Program-made: the position numbers and the translations under genes | Assembly (NCBI GenBank): GCA_946478915.1 | Contig: CAMLER010000199.1 | Coordinates: 1-8,206, forward strand | Direction of reading: 5' to 3' | Source: an uncultured Chryseolinea sp. | GTDB lineage: Bacteria; Bacteroidota; Bacteroidia; Cytophagales; Cyclobacteriaceae | Length of the DNA: 8,206 nucleotides | Part shown: positions 1-7,079 of the stretch, piece after piece | How positions within the stretch are numbered: position 1 is the stretch's first letter | Layout: each line of letters opens with the position of its first letter | Notes under the pieces: generated by a model | Told to the model about the DNA's origin: nothing | The model's input: the letters and a program-made list of their open reading frames with translations, nothing else | Databases searched by the model: none

Positions 1-51
1 GTTGGCATGGGCTACATCATAAAAGACACTCCGCGTGAGAATACAGCATAA
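1..51 (+). CDS. Response regulator, OmpR/PhoB type, C-terminal end only (partial)
   Basis: Reading from base 1 in frame 1 gives VGMGYIIKDTPRENTA followed by TAA at 49-51. A G-x-G-Y-x-(I/L) motif just before the C-terminus is the last beta-hairpin of the winged-helix DNA-binding domain of OmpR/PhoB response regulators, whose usual form resembles 'VRGVGYRL'. The reading frame then overlaps the start of a histidine kinase by 17 bases, which is the normal arrangement for a regulator and its cognate kinase. The receiver domain and most of the DNA-binding domain lie to the left of the window, so neither the phospho-acceptor aspartate nor the target genes can be judged. The identification rests on 16 residues plus the context. 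It would be weak alone but is well supported by the overlapping kinase gene. Confidence 0.72.
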   Translation, partial: VGMGYIIKDTPRENTA

Positions 52-1399
52 ACTGACGCTGTTCTTTAGCGTTGCGTCGGGGCTGACCATCCTTGTCTTT
101 GGCATCTCTGTATATTACTTTTCTGCCCAATACAGGAAAAATGAATTTTTTCAGCGTTTGAAAACCCGCGTTGAAATAGCTGAAAAATTTTTTCTTGAAC
201 GATCGTCTTTCTCTGATATAGATTCGATAAGGATCAGAGATCAATTTCTCAACACGCTTCCCAACGAAACGGAGGAGGTACAACATATAGCACCAGGTTG
301 GCAAAAGAAAACCCGCTACAAATACCCTGCGGAATTTCTCGAAACAATGTCCACACAGAACGAAGCATACTTTGACACCGATACAATACAAGGAGCCGGC
401 AAGATTTTTTATTTAAAGGAGGGAAATTACGCGGTTATCATTACAGCGGTCGACAAAGTTGGAAGGCAAGTGTTAGGCAACCTTAGGAGCATAGTAACGG
501 TTAGTATATTAGTTTGCATTATCGTGACTTCCATTCTTAGTCATTACATTTCAAGAACCCTGATCTTTCCTATCTCCAAGAAAATTCAAAGGGCAAACAG
601 CATTAGCGGTACTAATTTGCATGAACGGCTTATTGTCTATAATCCGGATGACGAGCTGGGTGAAATGGCAATTGCATTTAACAGACTCCTCGACCGACTT
701 GAGGGAGCGTTTAAAATGCAAAAGCTTTTTGTTGCTAATGCTTCTCACGAGATAAGGAATCCTTTGACTGCTATCCTGGGTGAGACTGAAGTTGCTCTCA
801 CCAAAGATAGATCGCCGGATGAATATAGAGATTCATTGAGAAACATTTCGATGGAAGCCGACCGTCTTAATCTTTTAATAAACAACTTGTTTCAGCTTTC
901 GTCGGTCACGGACAATGTGGCCAACATTTATAAAGAATTCCTGGACATTGACGAACTCATACATAGTTCCAGAAAGAAACACGATCTTCTAAATCCAAAC
1001 AATCAACTGCAGGTATACTTTGGCGATCACTTCAAAGATAACCGACCGACGATATATGGTAATAAGAATCTACTAGAAACCGCATTGATCAATATAATGG
1101 ATAATGCAAGCAAATTTTCTTCGGATGACCTTGTCATTGTAGAAGCTGACGTTTCGGATGGAAAATTGTCAATAGTAGTAAAAGACAAGGGTGTTGGCAT
1201 TCATCCCGACGATATCCCAAAAATCACACAACCATTTTTCCGTGCAGAAAACGTTCGCCAGATCAGAGGAACGGGCATCGGAATTCCTCTTTGTCTTCGA
1301 ATCATCCAGATTCATGATGGCGAGCTTATCGTTCAGTCAGAACTAAACAAGGGGACGATTGTTACGATACATCTTCCCGTGGTAACCGGTCGACAATAA
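35..1399 (+). CDS. Membrane sensor histidine kinase with HAMP domain
   Basis: This is a 454-residue inner-membrane sensor kinase, expected to autophosphorylate and pass phosphate to the response regulator that ends at base 51. A transmembrane helix lies at about residues 7-29, followed by a roughly 120-residue periplasmic segment (about 30-150) with no domain I recognise. A second helix at about 152-172 leads into a HAMP linker (about 173-226). The dimerisation/phosphotransfer H-box has His238 in SHEIRNPLTAI. Its E-x-x-N form, with Asn242 four residues after the His, fits HisKA kinases that also act as phosphatases. The ATPase domain shows an N-box around Asn357 (INIMDNASK), a G1 box DKGVG at 384-388, an F-box-like PFFRAE, and a G2 box GTGIGI at 412-417, so it looks catalytically intact. 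The start is GTG, chosen because the MRIQHKLTLFF N-terminus matches the usual short cytoplasmic lead of this kinase type and overlaps the regulator stop. The stimulus is unknown. Confidence 0.93.
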   Translation: MRIQHKLTLFFSVASGLTILVFGISVYYFSAQYRKNEFFQRLKTRVEIAEKFFLERSSFSDIDSIRIRDQFLNTLPNETEEVQHIAPGWQKKTRYKYPAEFLETMSTQNEAYFDTDTIQGAGKIFYLKEGNYAVIITAVDKVGRQVLGNLRSIVTVSILVCIIVTSILSHYISRTLIFPISKKIQRANSISGTNLHERLIVYNPDDELGEMAIAFNRLLDRLEGAFKMQKLFVANASHEIRNPLTAILGETEVALTKDRSPDEYRDSLRNISMEADRLNLLINNLFQLSSVTDNVANIYKEFLDIDELIHSSRKKHDLLNPNNQLQVYFGDHFKDNRPTIYGNKNLLETALINIMDNASKFSSDDLVIVEADVSDGKLSIVVKDKGVGIHPDDIPKITQPFFRAENVRQIRGTGIGIPLCLRIIQIHDGELIVQSELNKGTIVTIHLPVVTGRQ

Positions 1400-1517
1400 C
1401 GGGTATTTAGTGGGAAACAAATCACCATATATCGATTCTCATCAAATTTTAATGTTGGTCTAATTCGAGCCTAATGTGCAATTGCGAAAATAGCAGTGGA
1501 AATAAATCTACTAGCGT

Positions 1518-3143
1518 ATGGAAAATTTGCATTCAAGACACAGTATATTTTCGTCGGTACGGTATGATCTGCCTGCAAGTATCGTCGTTTTTTTTGTTGC
1601 TGTCCCGCTTTGTCTGGGTATTGCATTAGCAAGTGGCGCTCCTCTCTTTTCAGGAATTATTGCCGGTATTGTCGGCGGCATTGTAGTAGGGTCATTAAGC
1701 AATTCTTCACTTGGTGTAAGCGGACCCGCCGCCGGTCTTACTGTAATTGTTTTAAGCGCCATTCAACAACTTGAATCTTTTCAAATTTTCCTGATGGCGG
1801 TGGTAATTGCTGGCGTTATCCAGATACTACTTGGATTGATCAGGGCCGGAATTATCAGCTATTATTTTCCTTCGTCGGTCATCAAGGGTATGTTAACCGC
1901 AATCGGGATAATCATCATACTGAAACAGATACCTCATGCATTTGGATACGATGCGGATTACGAAGGTGATTTCTTCTTTCTGCAGGCTGATGGTCAAAAT
2001 ACATTTTCAGAATTAGTCCATATGCTCAACGCGATTACACCCGGAGCAATCGTTGTTAGTATTATTTCACTTTCTATTCTTTTTGTTTGGGACGCCCACC
2101 TAGTAAAAAAATATGCAGCGTTGAAATATGTGCAAGGACCTCTTGTCGCCGTAGTTGCCGGTATTTTATATCAGGCCATTACATCCGTTTATCTTCCCCA
2201 ATGGTCCCTTCAACCCGAGCATCTTGTTAGTGTGCCAGTGTCCGACAGCCTCTCTGGTTTCATCGGACAATTTACAACACCTGACTTTAGCGCTTTGCTG
2301 AAAGGCGAAGTATGGACAGTCGCTATAACACTAGCCATTGTGGCCAGCGTTGAATCCTTATTATCAACTGAGGCAACAGACAAACTAGATCCCTACAAGC
2401 GAACAACAAATCCGAATCGGGAGCTAATTGCCCAGGGCAGCGGCAATATCATATCGGGACTCATCGGCGGATTACCCGTTACACAGGTAATTCTGAGAAG
2501 TTCAGCAAATATACACTCAGGCGCAAAGACAAAATTATCCACGATTTTCCACGGAATGTTTCTATTGCTCTGTGTTCTGCTAATTCCAACATTACTGAAC
2601 ATGGTTCCACTGGCGGTGCTTGCCAGTATCCTTCTTGTAATTGGTTATAAGCTGGCAAATCTTGAAATCTTCAGGCAAATGGCACGACTGGGCTGGAGTC
2701 AATTTTTGCCCTTCCTGGCGACCATTATTGCCATCGTCCTTACTGACCTTTTGACCGGCATTGGCATTGGCCTTGTGGTATCTGTCATAATTGTGCTTCG
2801 AAACAGCTACATGAATTCACATTTTATTCAGGAAGAACAAGTTTCATCAGGAAAACGAAACCTCAAGATGACACTGGCAGAAGAAGTTGTTTTTCTTAAC
2901 AAGGGTAGAATTAAAAAAGATTTGAATGAAGTACCCGAAGGAGCAAAGGTCACGATTGATATGAGCAAATCTTTTATAGTTGATCACGACGTCCTCGAAA
3001 TAATTTCTGACTTCCAGGATCAGGCAAAGCGAAAACATATAGATGTAACGTTGATCAAGGGAAATGGGCAATCGAAAAGTAACGGAAAGCCCGCGGAAAC
3101 AGGAAGGAATCGCCAACCAAAGCTAAAAAGCGAAATCATATGA
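1518..3143 (+). CDS. SulP-family inorganic anion permease with C-terminal STAS domain
   Basis: This 541-residue protein is an inner-membrane anion transporter of the SulP/SLC26 family, which carries sulfate, bicarbonate or related anions. The N-terminus has the family opening (DLPASIVVFFVAVPLCLGIA, residues 17-36) and the SGPAAGL motif at 68-74. Many hydrophobic segments run to about residue 427. The conserved stretch around SVESLLSTEATDKLDPYKRT (277-296) contains Glu279; from memory, an acidic residue at this place is functionally important in BicA and SLC26Dg. A cytoplasmic STAS domain covers about 446-516, then a basic tail of about 25 residues. In the STAS loop where anti-sigma antagonists carry D-S-x-G, this protein has D489-H490-D491. 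No carbonic anhydrase domain is fused. The substrate cannot be settled from sequence. The ATG at 1518 precedes the family motif closely; no good Shine-Dalgarno or Bacteroidetes TTG/TAnnTTTG promoter is visible in 1400-1517, although a promoter probably lies there. Its stop overlaps the next start as ATGA. Confidence 0.93.
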   Translation: MENLHSRHSIFSSVRYDLPASIVVFFVAVPLCLGIALASGAPLFSGIIAGIVGGIVVGSLSNSSLGVSGPAAGLTVIVLSAIQQLESFQIFLMAVVIAGVIQILLGLIRAGIISYYFPSSVIKGMLTAIGIIIILKQIPHAFGYDADYEGDFFFLQADGQNTFSELVHMLNAITPGAIVVSIISLSILFVWDAHLVKKYAALKYVQGPLVAVVAGILYQAITSVYLPQWSLQPEHLVSVPVSDSLSGFIGQFTTPDFSALLKGEVWTVAITLAIVASVESLLSTEATDKLDPYKRTTNPNRELIAQGSGNIISGLIGGLPVTQVILRSSANIHSGAKTKLSTIFHGMFLLLCVLLIPTLLNMVPLAVLASILLVIGYKLANLEIFRQMARLGWSQFLPFLATIIAIVLTDLLTGIGIGLVVSVIIVLRNSYMNSHFIQEEQVSSGKRNLKMTLAEEVVFLNKGRIKKDLNEVPEGAKVTIDMSKSFIVDHDVLEIISDFQDQAKRKHIDVTLIKGNGQSKSNGKPAETGRNRQPKLKSEII

Positions 3144-3949
3144 AAACATTTAAGTATTTCGTGCCTATTGATTTTTCGGCATGTTCGTTTAATGCGTTGC
3201 ACTATGCCACGATGCTAGCCCGTTCTTCCAACGGAGAAATAATGCTTTCCCATATCATTGACCTGGATCAGCTCCCCGAATCGGAAAACCCGGTGGTAGT
3301 CAACTTTGCTATCGACCGACTGATCAAGAATGCGCAGGAAAAACTCAGTTCACTTCGTGAAATAATATTCTTGAAAGGAATACGGGTTCAGCAGCATGTT
3401 TCAATCGGGAATGTGCAACTTCAGCTAATTAATCAGATTTCCTCGTTGCAGCCGGAAATAATTGTAATGGGTAGAGACTCGAACAATCACGGGGATCAAA
3501 ACCTGTTGAAATACATCACAAAAAACACTAACGTTCCGGTCTTGGTAGTTCCGCAATCACATAATCCGAAAATACCAAACCATGCCGTACTTGCCTCGGA
3601 TTTAAATTTAAAAAAACAGGAAAAATTAGCGCCTTTTTTTGAGATCATAAAAAAGGTCTCCCATGAACTTTCGATACTGAACATCAAATCAAACTATTTT
3701 TCAAACGCGCAGGAAGCAATTACCTGGGTTCAGAATTTAAACAAGACTTATGGCGTCAATGCAAAGCTGTTGACACCTGAAAAAAATGATGTTATTTCTG
3801 ATATTAAAAATTATGTCAAGATCAATGACGTCGACCTCTTGTGTACAGTCCGAAATAACAAAAGTATCTTCGATAAACTCTTTCGCCGTGGAGTCGCAAA
3901 TCATCTTACCAATCAGCTGGAAGTCCCAGTGCTGGTAATAAAAGAGTAA
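3140..3949 (+). CDS. Tandem universal stress protein (two Usp domains)
   Basis: This is a cytoplasmic protein of 269 residues, the usual size for a two-domain Usp. Domain 1 (about 1-138) starts with the typical strand and loop FVPIDFSACSFNALHYA, where Asp11 occupies the usual adenine/ribose-side position, and ends with NVPVLVVP. Domain 2 (about 147-269) starts with AVLASDLN and ends with EVPVLVIKE. The nucleotide motif G-x2-G-x9-G-(S/T) is degraded in both halves: domain 1 has MGRDSNNHGDQNLLKY without the final G-S/T, and domain 2 has TVRNNKSIFDKLFRRGVANH, which keeps only a late glycine. ATP binding is therefore doubtful, and a regulatory or docking role is possible. Its ATG lies inside the stop region of the SulP gene (ATGA at 3140-3143), with no obvious Shine-Dalgarno sequence, so translation is probably coupled. 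I infer that it modulates or responds to the transporter; the sequence does not prove this. Confidence 0.9.
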   Translation: MKTFKYFVPIDFSACSFNALHYATMLARSSNGEIMLSHIIDLDQLPESENPVVVNFAIDRLIKNAQEKLSSLREIIFLKGIRVQQHVSIGNVQLQLINQISSLQPEIIVMGRDSNNHGDQNLLKYITKNTNVPVLVVPQSHNPKIPNHAVLASDLNLKKQEKLAPFFEIIKKVSHELSILNIKSNYFSNAQEAITWVQNLNKTYGVNAKLLTPEKNDVISDIKNYVKINDVDLLCTVRNNKSIFDKLFRRGVANHLTNQLEVPVLVIKE

Positions 3950-3979
3950 GCAGTTGCAAAGAAATCAGCTTTGCCTGCT
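3949..3979. terminator. Candidate bidirectional terminator hairpin at convergent gene ends
   Basis: AGCAG (3949-3953) pairs with CTGCT (3975-3979) and GCAAAG (3956-3961) pairs with CTTTGC (3969-3974). This leaves a TT bulge at 3954-3955 and a 7-base loop at 3962-3968, giving 11 perfect base pairs. The structure starts on the last base of the universal stress protein stop codon and extends into the last codons of the opposing lipoprotein gene. No uninterrupted T-run follows immediately on either strand. Weak T-rich stretches lie nearby (AAATTTT near 3986 on the plus strand; CTTTTATTA on the minus strand), so intrinsic termination is plausible but not certain. Confidence 0.45.
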
Positions 3980-6900
3980 TAGCAGAAATTTTAAGAGTGC
4001 ATTGAACTCATCTTGAGAAAGCACCTGACCAAATTGATCGGGCATTAGGGTATACTTTGAAATTTTCTGTTCTGCAATATTATTTTTCGGAACGGAGAAT
4101 TCTTTCCCTGATGCATCTGCGAAGACAATCACTTCACCCTCCTCTCGTCTGAACAATCCCGTCATCACTTTACCGTCTTTCGTCGTAATAGTATAATTTC
4201 TGAATGCCTCAGAGACGTTCCGATTCGGATCAAGTATTTTTTCCGTAAGCGCGCGCGGTCCCCATTTCCCTACTCCATCCAATTGTGGTCCAATGGCACC
4301 ACCTTTGTTTTCAATGGCGTGACATGGCGAACAATTTTTTGTGAATATTATTTTGCCAGTATCAATCGAAAGGGGTTCGGTATTGGTGTTGAAAGCCACC
4401 AGCCACGTGTCGATCTGAATCTGCCTTTCCTTGCTTACGGGTTCCAGGTCTGCAACAATTTCATCCAATTCTCTTTTCTGTTTTTCAGAAATATTTGCTT
4501 GCAATCTTTCCTCGATCCTGGGATCGATTAAGGCGCGCGGCAGAAGCTCACCCTGCCGGACCTTCCGGAAAATTATATCCTTGCCCTCCGCGGTGCCAGC
4601 GAGCGCCATTACGACGTCGCCTTGCAGATCCGGGGGTGCATTTTTTACATTCGAGAGTACTTTGTTTACGGCAGGCCCCGAGAAATCGGCCAACACTGAG
4701 GCAACACGGCGCTTTAGCTGCGGGGCTACCGTGTCGTTCAGTATCCTGCCGGCCAAGGCAACGTGCTTGTCGGTATCGAGGACCAGCAAAGATCTCAAGG
4801 CAGAGACCTGAACTTCGGCGTCAGCAGTGGAACCTGCTTCTACAAATTCCAATAAGGTGGGCTCCAAAGCGGCAACCTTATATTTTCCCGCCAGGTCCGC
4901 AGCAAACTGTTGCTTTGCTTTGTCATCATCTGATTTTGAGGAATTACTCGCCGTATACTTCTTCAATAAGTCTATCGCCAAAACTTTACCCCAACCCTGG
5001 AGTTGCGAACTTTCTTTTCCTCCCCGCCTTGCAATTCCCTGCTGAATTCCCTTGAAGCTTATGAATTGTGCGTCGACGTCATTGTCACCTTCTTTGTGGG
5101 CAGCACTTATCACGTTCTCAAGTTTGTCCGCAGGTATGAACCTGGCCAAATGTTCATATAGACGGGTTAGGCGTTCACCTTTTTCAGATGTCCTGGCTAA
5201 ATGCGACGCAAGAAACTCCGCGGCATGCGGCGAAGGAACACCTAAAAGAACATCTACAATATGTCCGGCGTCCTTCTGATTCCAATCAGCATCGGAAGCC
5301 GCCTTCATAAGGTTATTATTCCTCAACAGGTTTCTCAACACCAGCCGTGTAGTATATAGCTGATGATTGTCATTGTCGGAAGCCAGCGAACGTTCCGCCA
5401 GCGCCAGGCGTAACGAAAGCATGGTAGGAAATTTTTGCAGTAACTCCGTAGCTGCTCTTTTTACATGTGGATCACCATCCTTCAAAGCATCGGAAACCAA
5501 TTCAAAAAAAGATGGCTCGAGCGACTCCCGCTCCGCCAGGATACGCATGCTGTGAACTCTAACAACGGGGTCACTATGCGTGGATGATTTTGTTAAAACC
5601 TCATCAGTCAGCTTATTGATCCGGTGAAGTATCCAAAGACCATGTATATATGCTCTGGAGCTGATGTCTTTGTTACCGATCATTTCACTCACGGGCGCAA
5701 CAGCTTCCGCCCCTATCCGATCGGCAATCTGATCAGCTGCAGCCATCCTAACAACCAGGTTATCTGCATCAAGAGACTTTATAAGTTCATCCAAAGAGGC
5801 AGCAATCAAATTTTTTACATCATTGCCTTCCCCCTTGTATGTGATTCGCCATATTCGTCCACGCACTTTGTCCCGCTTGGGGTGACTGAGCGGTACCTCA
5901 TAGTGGCCGATAATGCTGTTGTAAAAATCAGCAATGTAGAGTGCTCCATCGGGTCCCAACTTGATGTCTACCGGCCGAAACCACGGATCCTCGCTTAAAA
6001 CAAACTCTTCCTCAAGTTTTCCTACAGGCGACGAGCCTTTGAATGAAAAGGAATTTCTGTAAACGCGCGAAGCCACGGCATCACCAATGTAGAAATTACT
6101 TTGATACTCCTTTGGAAATTTAACATCAGCATAATAAGCAATACCAGCAAGCGCTGTTGCCTCTCTTTCCAAAGGTTTCATATCAGGAGCAAAACCCATT
6201 GCCTCCTCCTTGCCCCACTGCGTATAGTCAGCGCCGCGAATCAGCTGATATAACGGCGAGGTATGGCAGTCTGTCGAATACAAATATCCAAGCTCATCAT
6301 AGGCAAGGCCGAATGGGTTTATTCTACCATGCGTTACATGCTCAACACGACTTCCGTCAGGCCTGAATCGAAACGTATTGCCCGAAATCATAGTGATCGA
6401 ATCGCCATCTGCTCCCGCCACGGTAGAACGGTTTGTAAATCCGTGACATGAATGTATCCAACCATCATAGCCACGAATAAAATTGTTCACCATGCCATGT
6501 GTATCGCGATGCTCGAAAGGTCCCAATAAGATCTTTTTAGAATCTGCTTTCCCATCCGAATTGTTGTCAACAAAACGGTATACGTTCGGTATGCTGTAGG
6601 CGATTGCTCCATCATTCGTCGGCAGTATCCCGATGGGAATATTTAATGTGTCGCTAAATTGCGTAAACTTGTCAGCTTTCCCGTCGTTGTTTGTGTCTTC
6701 CAGAATCGTAATTCGGTCTGAACCTTTTCCGGGTGCTGCCGGGAATGGATATTCGAATGACTGCGTAACCCACATCCTGCCCTTGGCATCAAAGGTTAAA
6801 TTGATTGGTTTTCCAATATCAGGTTCAGATGCATATAGCTCTATCTGAAAACCTGGTGGAAGTCTGAATCCTGATTGCTGTTCTGCAGGCGTACGCGCTT

Positions 6901-7045
6901 CGGTAGACCTGATGTGCTCATTAAATTTTTTCCCGCTGAACCTCGGATCATCAGCCGCGACATTTTGCAAATCCTCCTTTTTACATGAGCTGAGCAAAAT
7001 CAATGAAACAAGAAAGACTGAACCTGAGAAGATGCTTACTTTCAT
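3965..7045 (-). CDS. PVC-type haem-binding CxxCH lipoprotein (propeller, HEAT-like, cytochrome c domains)
   Basis: This 1026-residue exported protein has three parts. A lipoprotein signal peptide with lipobox LSSC places the lipidated cysteine at residue 21, followed by KKED. Residues about 58-405 match the 'putative membrane-bound dehydrogenase' N-terminal domain type (RLPPGFQIELYASEPDIGKP, then MWVTQSFEYP, LGPDGALYIADFYN and GRIWRITYKG). This domain is a predicted beta-propeller and carries two calcium-type loops, DTNNDGKAD (117-125) and DNNSDGKAD (160-168). Residues about 412-860 form a helical, HEAT-like repeat region (DPVVRVHSMRILAE, DPHVKRAATELL). The C-terminal domain (about 893-1024) binds haem c through C905-S-P-C908-H909; Met1001 in LMPDQFG is a likely distal ligand. 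This architecture was defined in Planctomycetes/Verrucomicrobia and also occurs in Bacteroidetes, often near carbohydrate-oxidation genes. The substrate is unknown. It lies 34 bases downstream of a repeat-propeller gene on the same strand. The ATG is chosen because it gives a complete signal peptide. Confidence 0.92.
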   Translation of the reverse strand: MKVSIFSGSVFLVSLILLSSCKKEDLQNVAADDPRFSGKKFNEHIRSTEARTPAEQQSGFRLPPGFQIELYASEPDIGKPINLTFDAKGRMWVTQSFEYPFPAAPGKGSDRITILEDTNNDGKADKFTQFSDTLNIPIGILPTNDGAIAYSIPNVYRFVDNNSDGKADSKKILLGPFEHRDTHGMVNNFIRGYDGWIHSCHGFTNRSTVAGADGDSITMISGNTFRFRPDGSRVEHVTHGRINPFGLAYDELGYLYSTDCHTSPLYQLIRGADYTQWGKEEAMGFAPDMKPLEREATALAGIAYYADVKFPKEYQSNFYIGDAVASRVYRNSFSFKGSSPVGKLEEEFVLSEDPWFRPVDIKLGPDGALYIADFYNSIIGHYEVPLSHPKRDKVRGRIWRITYKGEGNDVKNLIAASLDELIKSLDADNLVVRMAAADQIADRIGAEAVAPVSEMIGNKDISSRAYIHGLWILHRINKLTDEVLTKSSTHSDPVVRVHSMRILAERESLEPSFFELVSDALKDGDPHVKRAATELLQKFPTMLSLRLALAERSLASDNDNHQLYTTRLVLRNLLRNNNLMKAASDADWNQKDAGHIVDVLLGVPSPHAAEFLASHLARTSEKGERLTRLYEHLARFIPADKLENVISAAHKEGDNDVDAQFISFKGIQQGIARRGGKESSQLQGWGKVLAIDLLKKYTASNSSKSDDDKAKQQFAADLAGKYKVAALEPTLLEFVEAGSTADAEVQVSALRSLLVLDTDKHVALAGRILNDTVAPQLKRRVASVLADFSGPAVNKVLSNVKNAPPDLQGDVVMALAGTAEGKDIIFRKVRQGELLPRALIDPRIEERLQANISEKQKRELDEIVADLEPVSKERQIQIDTWLVAFNTNTEPLSIDTGKIIFTKNCSPCHAIENKGGAIGPQLDGVGKWGPRALTEKILDPNRNVSEAFRNYTITTKDGKVMTGLFRREEGEVIVFADASGKEFSVPKNNIAEQKISKYTLMPDQFGQVLSQDEFNALLKFLLSRQS

Positions 7046-7079
7046 AGGGGAATGGTTTTATAAAATTAGAGACAGGCGG

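Noticed and set aside
17..391. Minus-strand open frame of 124 codons opposite the kinase N-terminus
   Set aside because: It is antisense to the kinase, whose transmembrane and HAMP layout is clear. The hydrophobic look of its product is not supported by any domain or context.
1455..1479. TTG at 1455 with TAATGTGC at 1472 as a Bacteroidetes-type promoter for the permease
   Set aside because: The -7-like box matches TAnnTTTG poorly and the spacing of 14 bases is too short. A promoter may exist in 1400-1517 but I cannot place it.
4495..5055. Plus-strand open frame of 186 codons opposite the lipoprotein gene
   Set aside because: It lies fully antisense to the HEAT-like region of a well-supported gene, and its product is rich in Arg, Pro and Ala without domain or membrane patterns. 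It is a shadow of the coding strand's codon bias.
7054..7065. TTTTATAAAA palindrome between the propeller and lipoprotein genes
   Set aside because: It is a short pure A/T palindrome with no loop and low stability, expected by chance in AT-rich spacer; not convincing as terminator or operator.
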